Source: Sphingomonadales bacterium (lineage in GTDB: Bacteria; Pseudomonadota; Alphaproteobacteria; Sphingomonadales; Sphingomonadaceae). From it: a stretch of DNA of 64,000 bases. The translations under genes were made by a program, and so were the position numbers. The notes under the pieces were generated by a model. It was not told where the DNA came from, did no database searches, and saw nothing but the letters and a program-made list of their open reading frames with translations. The stretch is from NCBI GenBank assembly GCA_016714795.1, contig JADKCA010000002.1:1-64000 (forward strand), read 5' to 3'. This document shows, in pieces, positions 6,939 to 16,281 of this stretch. Every line of letters starts with the position of its first letter. Position 1 is the first letter of the stretch.

Positions 6939-8654
6939 TCAGGCCGCTTGAGCCCCCCGCACCAGCCGACCAGGCCGAGCTCCCGTTGATTCGTCGAAGC
7001 GGCGGATGATGACGCCTGACACGATGGTTGCATCATAGCCGCTGGCCGTCTGGTCCAGCCGCCGCCCGCCCGCAGGCAGATCGCGGGTGATGATCGGCGT
7101 GTGCAGGTCCAGCCGGTTCATGTCGATCACGTTGATATCTGCCTTGGCCCCCGGCTTCAGAACGCCCCGATCATGGAGACCCACCGCGCGCGCGGCCTTC
7201 TGCCCCAGCATATGGATCGCTTCGGCCAGTTCCAGCCCGCCATCGCGCTGGTCACGCACGAAATGGGTGAGCAGGAAGGTGGAATAGCTGGCATCGCAGA
7301 TCGCGCCATAATGTGCGCCGCCATCACCCAGACCAGGCACGCAGTTCGAGTCTTTCAGCATGGTGCGTGCGGCATCCAGCTTGCCATCCTGAAAATTGCC
7401 GAGTGAGGCAAGGATCAGGCCTTCGCCATTCGTGTCGAGGAAGCGTTCATAGGCGATTTCCTGCGGCGTGCAGCCCCGCGCTGCGGCAAGGGCTGCAAAG
7501 CTGCGGTCAAGCGAGGGGGCATAATCTGGCGGATTGTCGAGCGCGAACATCCACGCCCAGTTGCGGCCCAGCGTGGCAAGCGGATGGCCTTCCTCCGGCT
7601 CTTCGGTGAGCAGCGCCTGACGCAAAGCCGGATCGCGCATGGCAGCCACCTGCTCTGCGACAGAGAGATGGACGATTTTCTGCCAGCTGGGGCACAGGAT
7701 GAAGGGATGAATCGAAAGATCCAGCCCCTGAATGATGCCGATGGGGCGCGGCATGACCTGTGCCATCACCTGCGTTCCGCTGGCGTTGGTCTTCTTCATC
7801 ATGTCGAGCACGGCCATCCAGCGCGGCGGGCCATCATTGGCGGAAGCGAGCGTGAAGGTGACGGGGCGACCCGTCGCTTCCACCACTTCTTCGATCACCG
7901 GATATTCCTTGTCCCAGCCCTGAAACGCATCGAGCACGACCTGAAACGTGCCCGATCCGGCATCACTGAGGCCCGAACAGATCGCCTTCAACTCGGTGAC
8001 ACCCGCTTCGAATGTCGGGATATTGGACCCGTCAGACGCGCGGTGGATGGACAGGCGCGACGTGGCAAAGCCCAGCGCGCCCGCTTCCACGGCTTCGCGC
8101 GCCATGGCCCGCATCCGGGCGAGATCATCGTCATTGGCGGGTTCGCGCTTCGCGCCGCGTTCGCCCATCGCATAAACACGCAATGGAGAGTGGGGGAGAT
8201 AGGCTGCCACATCAATGTCGCGTTTGCCCGCATCCAGCACGTCCAGATATTGCGGGAAGGTCTCCCAGTTCCAGGACAGGCCTTCGGCCATGACGACGCC
8301 GGGAATATCTTCCACACCCTCCATCACCTTGATCAGCATCTCCCGGTCAGACGCGCGGCAGGGCGCGAAGCCGACACCGCAATTGCCCAGAATGGCGGTC
8401 GTCACGCCGTGCGAGGAGGAGGGGTTGAGCTCTTCGGACCAGACGGCCTGCCCGTCATAATGGGTGTGCACATCCACGAAGCCGGGGGTCACGATCCGGC
8501 CCGTGGCGTCTATTTCTTCCGTGCCGCTGCCGCTGACGACGCCCATGGCGGCAATCCGTCCGCCTTTGATCGCCACATCGCCGGTGAAGAGCGCGGCCCC
8601 TGTGCCGTCCGCAATGGTGCCGCCCCGGATCACCAGATCATAATCGCCTGACAT
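6939..8654 (-). CDS. Amidohydrolase family 3 protein (N-acyl-D-amino-acid deacylase-like)
   Basis: A 571-residue metal-dependent amidohydrolase, convergent with argC. The N-terminal beta-sandwich (DLVIRGGTIADGTG) leads to the metal motif DVHTHYDGQ (His63, His65), the Cys-containing LGNCGVGFAPC strand and a C-terminal GDGGAHYG aspartate, in the order seen in D-aminoacylases. Those enzymes hydrolyse N-acyl-D-amino acids. Many sphingomonad paralogues are of unknown substrate, so only the class is certain. No signal peptide is present. It is divergent from the MDR gene at 8756. Confidence 0.88.
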   Translation of the reverse strand: MSGDYDLVIRGGTIADGTGAALFTGDVAIKGGRIAAMGVVSGSGTEEIDATGRIVTPGFVDVHTHYDGQAVWSEELNPSSSHGVTTAILGNCGVGFAPCRASDREMLIKVMEGVEDIPGVVMAEGLSWNWETFPQYLDVLDAGKRDIDVAAYLPHSPLRVYAMGERGAKREPANDDDLARMRAMAREAVEAGALGFATSRLSIHRASDGSNIPTFEAGVTELKAICSGLSDAGSGTFQVVLDAFQGWDKEYPVIEEVVEATGRPVTFTLASANDGPPRWMAVLDMMKKTNASGTQVMAQVMPRPIGIIQGLDLSIHPFILCPSWQKIVHLSVAEQVAAMRDPALRQALLTEEPEEGHPLATLGRNWAWMFALDNPPDYAPSLDRSFAALAAARGCTPQEIAYERFLDTNGEGLILASLGNFQDGKLDAARTMLKDSNCVPGLGDGGAHYGAICDASYSTFLLTHFVRDQRDGGLELAEAIHMLGQKAARAVGLHDRGVLKPGAKADINVIDMNRLDLHTPIITRDLPAGGRRLDQTASGYDATIVSGVIIRRFDESTGARPGRLVRGAQAA

Positions 8655-8755
8655 TCAGTCTCTCCAGTCTTTTCGTCTCGCTTTGTGCTTGAATGTCGGG
8701 CCGCGATGACGGCAGGTCAAGCCCGAACCGAATCATATGAAGAGAGGATAACCCC

Positions 8756-9763
8756 GTGAAAGCCATCCAGATCCACCATCCCGCCGGGCTCGACAATCTG
8801 AAGCTGGGCGATGTGGCCGATGCGGCGGCTCCCGGCCCCGGCCAGATCATGGTGCGGCTGCGCGCTTCTTCGCTCAATTTCCATGATTATGCGGTGGTGA
8901 TCGGCATGATCCCGACGCCCGAATTGCGGATTCCGATGTCGGACGGCGCGGGTGAGGTGGTTGCCGTGGGTGAAGGTGTCACCGGTTACAAAGTGGGCGA
9001 CGCTGTCGTCACCACCTTCTTTCCCGAATGGCTGGATGGCCGCCCGCCCGAAGGCGGCTTCACCCGGGTGCCGGGCGACGGGATTGACGGCTATGCCTGC
9101 GAATATGTGACGGCGGCGACGACGTCCTTCACGCACGCGCCCAAGGGGTATACCCATGCCGAAGCGGCGACGCTGACCTGTGCCGGGCTGACCGCGTGGC
9201 GCGCGCTGGCGGTGGAAGGCGGCATGAAAGCGGGCGATACCGTGCTGGTGCAGGGCACGGGCGGCGTCTCCATCTTCGCGCTGCAATTTGCCAAAATGTC
9301 GGGCGCGACGGTGATTGCCACCTCATCCTCGAATGAAAAGCTGGAGCGGCTGAAGGCGCTGGGGGCGGATCATGTCATCAATTACAAGGAAAACCCCGGC
9401 TGGGGACCGATGGCGCTTGAGATGACCGGCGGGCAAGGCGTGGATCATGTGGTGGAAGTGGGCGGGCCAGGCACGCTGGATCAATCCATGATGGCCTGCC
9501 GGATCGGCGGACATGTCTCGCTGATCGGCGTGCTGACTGGCATGCAGGGGCCGGTGATGACCGCGCTGCTGATGCACCGCAACCTCAAGATTCAGGGCAT
9601 CACCGTGGGCAGTCGTCAGCAGCAGCTGGACATGATCGCCGCGATCAATGCCACCGGCATGAAGCCGGTGCTCGATCAGCATTTCCCGCTCGCCCATCTG
9701 GGCGATGCTTTCCGCCATCAGGAATCGGGCCGCCACTTTGGCAAGATTGTTGTGGATATTTGA
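8756..9763 (+). CDS. Alcohol dehydrogenase-like MDR family protein
   Basis: A 335-residue medium-chain dehydrogenase. It starts at the GTG at 8756, after an AGAGAGGA ribosome site. The GroES-like part (RASSLNFHDYAVVIG) lacks the four-Cys structural zinc loop, and the Rossmann motif is VQGTGGVSIFALQFAK. The TSSSNEKLERLKALGADHVINYKE segment is typical of NAD(P)-dependent zinc-type alcohol dehydrogenase relatives that have lost zinc. It is transcribed divergently from the amidohydrolase across a 101-bp gap. The substrate is unknown. Confidence 0.86.
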   Translation: MKAIQIHHPAGLDNLKLGDVADAAAPGPGQIMVRLRASSLNFHDYAVVIGMIPTPELRIPMSDGAGEVVAVGEGVTGYKVGDAVVTTFFPEWLDGRPPEGGFTRVPGDGIDGYACEYVTAATTSFTHAPKGYTHAEAATLTCAGLTAWRALAVEGGMKAGDTVLVQGTGGVSIFALQFAKMSGATVIATSSSNEKLERLKALGADHVINYKENPGWGPMALEMTGGQGVDHVVEVGGPGTLDQSMMACRIGGHVSLIGVLTGMQGPVMTALLMHRNLKIQGITVGSRQQQLDMIAAINATGMKPVLDQHFPLAHLGDAFRHQESGRHFGKIVVDI

Positions 9764-9795
9764 AAAAGCTGTAGGGAGCCGCGTGCGATGACTTG

Positions 9796-9813
9796 AAGCG
9801 CGGACGCGCTTTT
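9796..9813 (+). terminator. Weak hairpin terminator candidate
   Basis: Stem AAGCGC / GCGCTT with a GGAC loop, followed by TT, 32 bases after the MDR stop. The stem is short and the T run is only four bases including the stem end, so this is a weak intrinsic terminator candidate. Confidence 0.35.
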
Positions 9814-9863
9814 GTCACAATTCGGGACAGTTTTTTCAGAATCGCATGTGAAAGGGGGCCGGT

Positions 9864-10355
9864 GTGACGAAAGGTTGGGCAGCATTTTGCTGGTCGGTCG
9901 TGGCGGCGCTCAGCATGGTCGTCACCCCGGCCTTGGCGCAGCGCAAGCCGCCTTACTGGGCGTCGGTGGCCGCACAGGCAAATGAAGCGCGGATGCGGAC
10001 AGGACCGGGCAAACAATTCCCGACCAGCTGGATTTTCCAGCGACCGCGCCTGCCGCTGCGCGTGATTGGCGTTTATCGTGAATGGCGCAAGGTGGAAGAT
10101 CCCGGCAAGACACAAGGCTGGATTTTGTCGCGTCTGCTCAGCCCGCAACGCACCGGCCTGATCATCAACGGCATTGCCGCCATGCACGCCTCCCCCGATG
10201 CCAATGCCAAGATCGTGTTCCGCGCTGCCCCGGGCGTGGTTGGCAAGCTTAGTGAATGCGCACGCGGCTGGTGCCTGTTCGATGTCAACGGCCAGATGGG
10301 TTATGTCGAAACCAGCTCGATCTGGGGTGTGGACGTCGAGGAAACCCGGCGCTGA
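9864..10355 (+). CDS. Exported SH3-domain protein
   Basis: A 163-residue protein starting at GTG 9864. The first 25 residues form a signal peptide (hydrophobic FCWSVVAALSMVVTPALA, then AQ). Two bacterial SH3-like repeats follow: one with NEARMRTGPGKQFPTSW ... YREWRKVEDPGKTQGWI, and a second beginning at GIAAMHASPDANAKI and ending GMGYVE-like. Such domains bind cell-wall peptides or serve as periplasmic recognition modules. Its 3' end overlaps the start region of the prepilin peptidase gene, so the two are probably co-transcribed. Confidence 0.87.
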   Translation: MTKGWAAFCWSVVAALSMVVTPALAQRKPPYWASVAAQANEARMRTGPGKQFPTSWIFQRPRLPLRVIGVYREWRKVEDPGKTQGWILSRLLSPQRTGLIINGIAAMHASPDANAKIVFRAAPGVVGKLSECARGWCLFDVNGQMGYVETSSIWGVDVEETRR

Positions 10356-11092
10356 CGCTCTGGCTCACGCTGGGCGGGGGCATTTGTGGCGCCCTGGCGG
10401 GCAGCTTCATCGCAACATGGACCCAGCGTTGGGGGGAAGGCCGCTCGATCGACGGGCGCTCCGCCTGTGATGCGTGCGGGCGCAGGCTTTTGGCATGTGA
10501 CCTGATCCCGCTCGTCAGCTGGCTCGCGTTGCGGGGCCGCTGCCGGACGTGCAGCGTGGCGATCGGCCTGCGGCAACCGTTGGTGGAACTGGCGGGCGCG
10601 GTGTGGGGCGCGGTGGCGCTCTTCCTCTTGCCCGGCTGGGGCGGCGTGGGTGCGGCCCTGTTCGGCTGGCAGTTGCTTGCGCTCTCGCTGTGCGATCTGG
10701 AGCATTTCCGCCTGCCGCGCGGGCAGACGCTGACGCTGATGCTGACCGGGCTGGGAAGCGCTGCGCTGCTCGGCACACCCGATTTGATGGATCGGCTTCT
10801 AGGCGGACTGGCGGGCTTTGCTGCGCTCGCCCTGATTGCGTGGCTCTATCGCGTGGTGCGGGGTCGTGCAGGGCTGGGCGCAGGCGATGCGCATCTGCTG
10901 GGCGGCATCGGTTGCTGGCTGGGCTGGCAGGCGCTGCCGCTGTGTCTGCTGTTCGCCAGCCTGTCGGGGCTGGCGGCAGCGCTCGCCCTGAAGGTCGCCG
11001 GTCGGCTGGTGAACGGGCGCACCAAACTGCCCTTTGGCCCCATGCTGTCGGCCGGCGCACTGTGGGTCTGGATGGCAGCGCATCAGGGTTAA
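10256..11092 (+). CDS. Type IV prepilin peptidase (A24 family)
   Basis: A membrane aspartyl protease/N-methyltransferase that processes prepilin-like leaders. Visible features are the N-terminal methyltransferase cysteine clusters CDACGRRL and CRTCS, the first catalytic Asp in SLCDLEHFRLP, and the second in GLGAGDAHLLGG (GxGD). About six to seven hydrophobic segments are present. The start is uncertain. The ATG at 10256 lies inside the SH3 gene, and no ATG, GTG or TTG occurs near the SH3 stop, where only a CTG at 10352 would fit (LTLWLTLGGG). No pilin genes are nearby, so this enzyme may serve pili encoded elsewhere. Confidence 0.88.
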   Translation: MRTRLVPVRCQRPDGLCRNQLDLGCGRRGNPALTLWLTLGGGICGALAGSFIATWTQRWGEGRSIDGRSACDACGRRLLACDLIPLVSWLALRGRCRTCSVAIGLRQPLVELAGAVWGAVALFLLPGWGGVGAALFGWQLLALSLCDLEHFRLPRGQTLTLMLTGLGSAALLGTPDLMDRLLGGLAGFAALALIAWLYRVVRGRAGLGAGDAHLLGGIGCWLGWQALPLCLLFASLSGLAAALALKVAGRLVNGRTKLPFGPMLSAGALWVWMAAHQG

Positions 11093-11147
11093 CCGGCACA
11101 AGACGCGCAAAATTTCATCGGATTTGGTTTGATTTCGCGAATCATTC

Positions 11148-12353
11148 GTGACTAATTCCGCGTTGACCATTCTGTCAGACAAAGCCGAAGCCTTCATGGA
11201 ATTGACCGTTTACCTCTACGCCGCATTGTTCTTCTCGATGACGGCCTATGCGCTTTACTGGTACGCCATGCGCAAGAAGCTGGTGCGCCCGAACCGCTTT
11301 TCCTGGCTGATCTGGGGCACGGTGATGGCCGTGGAGGCTCTGACTTATCAGGCGGTCAATGAGGGGATGATCCAGAATCTGGTCTTCCTCATGTCTGCGG
11401 CGAGCTGCCTGTTCATCACGCTGGCAATCTGGCGGGACGGGGCCTGGGCCAAGCCAAGCCGTGTGGAAATGCTGTCCATGGCGATTGCCTTTGCCGGGCT
11501 GGTGTTGTGGATCGTCTTTCAGGCCGAACGCTGGGCCCATATGCTGCTGGTGGCCGCCGTTCCGATCAGCTTCATCCCCACCTGGCTGAGCGCCCGGGAA
11601 GATTATCGCCGCGAGGCCAGCCCGGCCTGGGCCTTGTGGACACTGGGTGATCTGGCGACGCTGCTGCTGATCGTGCGGGCCGGTGTGAAGGATCCGCTCG
11701 AATTGCCCTATATTGTGGTGGAACTGGTGTGCCATGCCTCGGTCTGGCTGCTGGTGGGGTGGCGGTCGATCAATCCGCGCTCGGCCTGGGATGATCATGA
11801 AGTGCGCGCCGATCCGCGCTTTCTGTGCGGCCATCAGGCCAGCGATTTCATCATCGAACGCAATGACAAGGGGCAGGCTGTGCTGGCCAACCGGGCGTTC
11901 ACCACGGGCACGGCGCTGATGGAATTCACCGGCCCGCGTTATCATCGCTCCGAAATTCTGGCGCACCGGCAGGGCGTGGAGGACCGGTTCCTCCAGATTG
12001 ATCAGGATCGCTATCTGGGGCCGTCGGGCAATATCGATGATCTGGTGAACCATAGTTGCAGCCCCAATGGCGGGCTGCGATTTGAAGAGGATGGTCGCAT
12101 CCTGCTGGTCGCACTGGCGGACATCGCCAAGGGTGAGGAAATCAGCTGGGACTATTCCACCACATCGTCATCCGGCCGCTTCTCAATGCGGTGCATGTGT
12201 GGCAGCCCGGATTGCCGGGATGTTATCGGTGATTTTGAATTTCTCGATGAGGCGCTTCAGCGGGCATATCGGGAGAAGGGGCTGGTTCCGCCTTATCTTC
12301 GTTTGGCACATCCCGGTTCGCAGCGACAGGCACGCGCGCCGCTGGCAGCGTGA
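11148..12353 (+). CDS. Seven-helix membrane protein fused to a SET domain
   Basis: A two-part protein of 401 residues. Residues about 18-205 hold seven hydrophobic segments. Within them, RPNRFSWLIWGTV (48-59) and EASPAWALWTLGDL (156-169) look like a duplicated PQ-loop-type repeat. Residues about 232-340 form a SET domain: GTALMEFTGPRY, NHSCSPN (301-307) and GEEISWDYS (329-337). A post-SET zinc cluster follows, Cys349-x-Cys351-x4-Cys356, with Cys304 as the fourth ligand. SET domains transfer methyl groups from S-adenosylmethionine to lysine. An integral-membrane SET protein in a bacterium is unusual, and its target is unknown. The start is GTG 11148 or ATG 11196. Its 3' end overlaps the opposite-strand kinase gene by 131 bases. 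Confidence 0.85.
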   Translation: MTNSALTILSDKAEAFMELTVYLYAALFFSMTAYALYWYAMRKKLVRPNRFSWLIWGTVMAVEALTYQAVNEGMIQNLVFLMSAASCLFITLAIWRDGAWAKPSRVEMLSMAIAFAGLVLWIVFQAERWAHMLLVAAVPISFIPTWLSAREDYRREASPAWALWTLGDLATLLLIVRAGVKDPLELPYIVVELVCHASVWLLVGWRSINPRSAWDDHEVRADPRFLCGHQASDFIIERNDKGQAVLANRAFTTGTALMEFTGPRYHRSEILAHRQGVEDRFLQIDQDRYLGPSGNIDDLVNHSCSPNGGLRFEEDGRILLVALADIAKGEEISWDYSTTSSSGRFSMRCMCGSPDCRDVIGDFEFLDEALQRAYREKGLVPPYLRLAHPGSQRQARAPLAA

Positions 12354-14208
12354 TGATGGCCGTGGCACCCAGACCTGCGCCGTCGCTGGAAAGCTGAAGC
12401 TCGCCGTCCATCAGCTTGATTGCGTGGGCGCACCAGTGCAGCCCCAGCCCGCCTGACTTGTTCTTGCGCGTGGAATAACCCTGTTCGAACAGCCTTTTGC
12501 CCTTTGCAGGATCGAAGCCCTCGCCATTGTCTCGCACCAATATCATGACGTGCGGGCCGTGCAGCGTGTCGCGCTCTTCGAACGTCACTTCCACCAGCCC
12601 AGCCTTGCGCTTGGCGGACTGGATCGATTCCACGGCATTGCCGAACAGGTTGCCGATCACTTGTGAAAGCAGAACGCGGTTCGCCTCCACGCCGGGCGCG
12701 TCGCCTGCAACGCTGAACCGGATGTTCCCGATCGAGGAATAGCGGGCGAGCGCCGCATTATGTTCGATGACAGCCTGAGGATCGCAGCTTTGGGTTTCGA
12801 TCTTTTCATGCGCGGTCGCCTGCTGGTCGCCGATCAGTTCGATCACGCGGTTGAGATGCGTCCGCGCCGAATCAAGCTCCTGTTCCAGATGACTGCCCGC
12901 CCGGAAGTGCGAAAGCAGCGTGGCCCCAACAAAATCAACCAGCTTGCGCTTGCGTTCCGGCGGGCAATCTTCGCTGCGCAGTTCGGCCAGCGCACGCTCT
13001 GCATCGGCCTGGGCAATGGGGGGACGGTTCGCCCCGGCCTGGCCCAGAATGATGTTCACCGGATTCAGACCGTTACGGACATTGTGCATCAGGCCGACAG
13101 CGGATTCGGTGCGCCCCAGCCGGAAGGACTGGATTTCCAGCTGTTCGCGCAGGTTCTTGAGCTGCACCAGCATGGAATTGAGGCTGAGGATCAGCGATCC
13201 GATTTCGTCGCTGCGGCTGGGCAGGGCCAGCGGCTCCGGATTGCCGGACAAGGTGATGCCCTGCATATGGTGTTCAACCCGCTTGAGCGGCTTGATCGCC
13301 AGCACGCGGACCAGTCGGCCGAGCACCATCAGCGATGCCAGAAGCACCATGGTGGCCGCGCCGAGTGCGAGAAGCAGCGTGCGCATCCCCATGGCAGACA
13401 AGGTACGCGGCACGCCGAACTGGGCATGGGCCACCGGCTTGCCGTCAAATCCGGTGATCGGGACCGAAACCTGCAATATGCCGACTTCCGCGGGATCTGA
13501 ACCCCTGAGATCGGTCACGCCGCCTTTGACCAGTCTGGCTTGCAGGCTCAGAAGCTCGCTCAGCTGGGCGGAGTCGAGCACGCGGGCCATGACCACGAAT
13601 CCTGTGGGTTTGCCGGTGCCATCGGTGCGGATCACCTGTGCGGTGCTGACGGCCACCAGCTGATCGCCCACCCACGCATAAAAGCGCAGCGACGGACTGG
13701 CCTTGGCCTTGTTCAGAATGGCCGGAGACCGCAGCATCGTATCGAAATGGCGGCCCATCGTCTGGACTATGATCTGCTTGTCCAGATCTACCCAGCGGGA
13801 AAAGATGATCTGTCCGTCAAACCGGACATAGGCCATGCCAGACACATCCAGATTGGTAAGCGCCAGCAGCGAGAATGTGTCCGCCTCGAACTCGCGGGTG
13901 GGCTGCTGGAGATATTCGAAACTTTCATTCCATGCGCCATAGTCGCGCACGGCAGTCGCCACGCGGTTCGAGAATTCGTCCAGCGTGGCGTTGGTACTGT
14001 CGACATGGCGGACAATATTCTCGTGCTCCAGCGTTGTGAAATTGGGCACGATCACCCCGGACAGTGCCACAAACATGGCCGCCAGACCGGCGAGTGCCAC
14101 AATGACGGTGCCGATGATCAGCTTGGTATCAAGCGTGGCTGACCGCAGCAGCTGCCGGACTGCCTTGCTGGACGTCAGGCGCGTCAACCGGAAGAGCGCT
14201 GAGGCCAT
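12223..14208 (-). CDS. CHASE4-HAMP sensor histidine kinase
   Basis: A 661-residue membrane sensor kinase. An N-terminal helix (LIIGTVIVALAGLAAMFVALSG) is followed by a periplasmic CHASE4 domain with the typical RDYGAWNESFEYL motif. A second helix and a HAMP linker come next. The phosphoacceptor region SAVGLMHNVRNGLNP holds the candidate His, and the ATPase domain has N (NLFGNAVESI), G1 (VRDNGEGFDP) and G2 (KSGGLGLHWCAHAI) boxes. The ATG at 14208 lies 2 bases after the stop of the REC-GGDEF-EAL gene upstream, so the two form a two-component operon feeding c-di-GMP turnover. The last 43 codons overlap the SET gene tail-to-tail. Confidence 0.9.
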   Translation of the reverse strand: MASALFRLTRLTSSKAVRQLLRSATLDTKLIIGTVIVALAGLAAMFVALSGVIVPNFTTLEHENIVRHVDSTNATLDEFSNRVATAVRDYGAWNESFEYLQQPTREFEADTFSLLALTNLDVSGMAYVRFDGQIIFSRWVDLDKQIIVQTMGRHFDTMLRSPAILNKAKASPSLRFYAWVGDQLVAVSTAQVIRTDGTGKPTGFVVMARVLDSAQLSELLSLQARLVKGGVTDLRGSDPAEVGILQVSVPITGFDGKPVAHAQFGVPRTLSAMGMRTLLLALGAATMVLLASLMVLGRLVRVLAIKPLKRVEHHMQGITLSGNPEPLALPSRSDEIGSLILSLNSMLVQLKNLREQLEIQSFRLGRTESAVGLMHNVRNGLNPVNIILGQAGANRPPIAQADAERALAELRSEDCPPERKRKLVDFVGATLLSHFRAGSHLEQELDSARTHLNRVIELIGDQQATAHEKIETQSCDPQAVIEHNAALARYSSIGNIRFSVAGDAPGVEANRVLLSQVIGNLFGNAVESIQSAKRKAGLVEVTFEERDTLHGPHVMILVRDNGEGFDPAKGKRLFEQGYSTRKNKSGGLGLHWCAHAIKLMDGELQLSSDGAGLGATAIITLPAARVPVAANRDVPNEDKAEPAPSPDMPAEAPHREIQNHR

Positions 14209-14210
14209 GG

Positions 14211-16091
14211 TCAGGCCTGTCCGATCCTGTCCGGCTGGGGCAGCGGTGCGCGAACCAAGGCGGCGGCCTCCATCCGGGACATCGGGGCACCCAGGAAATA
14301 GCCTTGCAGGAATCCGCATCCGGCGAGCCGCAAGGCCTGCATCTGGATTTCGGTTTCGACACCCTCAGCCACAACCTCCAGCCCGAGCGAGCGGGCAAGA
14401 TGCGTGACCGAATGGATGATGGCAGCGGACTGGGGCTCGCGGCCCATATTCTCGACGAATGACCGGTCGATCTTGAGGCAGTCGAGCGGGAAATTGCGGA
14501 TGTTGAACAGGCTGGAATAGCCTGTTCCGAAATCGTCCAGCGCAACCCGGAAGCCAGCATCGCGCAGCTGCTTCAGCGTCTTGGCCGCGCGCTCATGGTC
14601 ATCGAAAATCGCGGTTTCGGTCACTTCGATCTGGACGCGTTCGGCCTTCATCCCTTTGCCGACCACTTGCGCGATGAGCGTTTCGGCAAATTCCTCATGA
14701 CGGAACTGACGCGGTGAAAAGTTGATCGAGACATATTGGTCCGGCCAGTCCTGCACGGCATCCAGTGCCGCCGCGGTCACCCAATGGCCAATCTCGTGGA
14801 TCAGTTGCGATTCCTCGGCAATGGGAATGAAGACGCCTGGCGATACCGGGCCGTGTTCCGGACTGGTCCAACGCAGCAATGCCTCGAAGCCCGCCACCGG
14901 GCCGCCACTGCGAGCCACGATCGGCTGGAAGCGCAGATCGAACTCGCTCTTGGTGATGGCTGTGCGCAGCCCGTCTTCGATCGCGTTGCGGAAGCGGATG
15001 CTTTCATCCATCGCCTGACTGAAGATGCGCGCCTGTTCGCCGCCCTTGCGCTTGGCGTCATACAGCGCAAGATCGGCCAAGCGCAGCAGGTCGATCGGCT
15101 CTTCGGACGGATCGCCCGAAGACACGGCGACGCCTGCTGATGCGCCGGACTGGACCTGATGGCCGAAGATGGAGAATTGCTCGCTGCAGGCGCGGATCAT
15201 CGCTTCGCACAGGCGGTGCGCGGCATCGACATCGCCATGATAGATGGCAACCGCAAACTCGTCGCCGCCGAGCCGCGCGACAAGGCCCTGCTCTCCGGCG
15301 ACAGAGGCCATTTTGAGATAGACCTGCCGGATCAATTCGTCGCCCGCGACATGGCCCAAGGAGTCGTTGATATTCTTGAACCGGTCCAGATCGATGATGG
15401 CAATGCTGACCCGTTCACCCAGATGGAGGCGCTTGCTGAGCTCGTGGAGGAAGGCCAGGCGGTTGGGCGCGCCGGTGAGTGAATCATGCGTGGCCAGATA
15501 TTGGGCGCGTGCCTCGTTGGCCGCCAGTTCGATGCCTTGCCGTTCGAGCTGGGCCACACGGTCTGCCAGCTCGTTGCGGACGCGCTTCAGTTCGCGATCA
15601 TTGACCCAGCGCTGGCCGAGTGCGCGGGCCAGTTGCAGAACTTCGTCCGCGTCAAAGGGCTTGCTGACATAAAAGAGCTTGTCGACCGGCCCTGCCACGC
15701 GCGCAATGTCGAGCGCGCTGTGATCCGAATAACCGGTGACGACAACCAGATTGATGTCGGGATCAATCTCGCGGATTCGTTTCGCGGTTTCCTTGCCATC
15801 AATGCCCGGCGGCATACGGATGTCGATAAAGGCGATCTGATAGGGATCGTCTGCGGCAAGCGCATCCGCCACAAGGCGCAGTCCGTCCAGTCCCTGTTCG
15901 GCATGATCGACATGAAAAGTGACCAGCTCCGCGTCGGACTCTTCATGATCCGGCGTCGCACTCTCATCGGCAAACAGCTCTCGTGCGAGCAACTGCAAGG
16001 CAGCACCGTCCAGCTCGCGCGCACCCTGATCAAAGGTGCGGCGATAGGCCTCGTGCATGGCAGGCTCGTCATCGATAACCAAAATGCGCAT
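14211..16091 (-). CDS. Response regulator with REC, GGDEF and EAL domains
   Basis: A 626-residue c-di-GMP regulator. The REC domain has the acidic pair Asp7-Asp8, phosphoacceptor Asp90 (AFIDIRMP) and Lys144 (SKPFD), with about 35 extra residues between the first helix and the second strand. The GGDEF motif is intact at 275-279 (RLGGDEFAVA), with no RxxD inhibitory site just before it. The EAL domain is also intact (GFEALLRW at 402-409, then LDDFGTGYSSL and LKIDRSF). It could therefore both make and degrade c-di-GMP, with the direction set by the adjacent kinase. It is the first gene of the operon; its ATG at 16091 faces the TorF-type porin gene divergently. Confidence 0.93.
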   Translation of the reverse strand: MRILVIDDEPAMHEAYRRTFDQGARELDGAALQLLARELFADESATPDHEESDAELVTFHVDHAEQGLDGLRLVADALAADDPYQIAFIDIRMPPGIDGKETAKRIREIDPDINLVVVTGYSDHSALDIARVAGPVDKLFYVSKPFDADEVLQLARALGQRWVNDRELKRVRNELADRVAQLERQGIELAANEARAQYLATHDSLTGAPNRLAFLHELSKRLHLGERVSIAIIDLDRFKNINDSLGHVAGDELIRQVYLKMASVAGEQGLVARLGGDEFAVAIYHGDVDAAHRLCEAMIRACSEQFSIFGHQVQSGASAGVAVSSGDPSEEPIDLLRLADLALYDAKRKGGEQARIFSQAMDESIRFRNAIEDGLRTAITKSEFDLRFQPIVARSGGPVAGFEALLRWTSPEHGPVSPGVFIPIAEESQLIHEIGHWVTAAALDAVQDWPDQYVSINFSPRQFRHEEFAETLIAQVVGKGMKAERVQIEVTETAIFDDHERAAKTLKQLRDAGFRVALDDFGTGYSSLFNIRNFPLDCLKIDRSFVENMGREPQSAAIIHSVTHLARSLGLEVVAEGVETEIQMQALRLAGCGFLQGYFLGAPMSRMEAAALVRAPLPQPDRIGQA

Positions 16092-16281
16092 GAAATCTCC
16101 GGTTTGCGACACAGGTCTGATAACCGCTTGTGGATAACGAATGGTTAAACCTGTTTTGGCATCATGTCCGAAATCGCGCCGAAACGGAGTCGAAGCGATT
16201 GAAATGATTTCACCTTCTGTCCCATGGTTGCCGAACGGCCACCGGACAGGACCGATTAACCATGGCAGGGGGAATGCCGGG

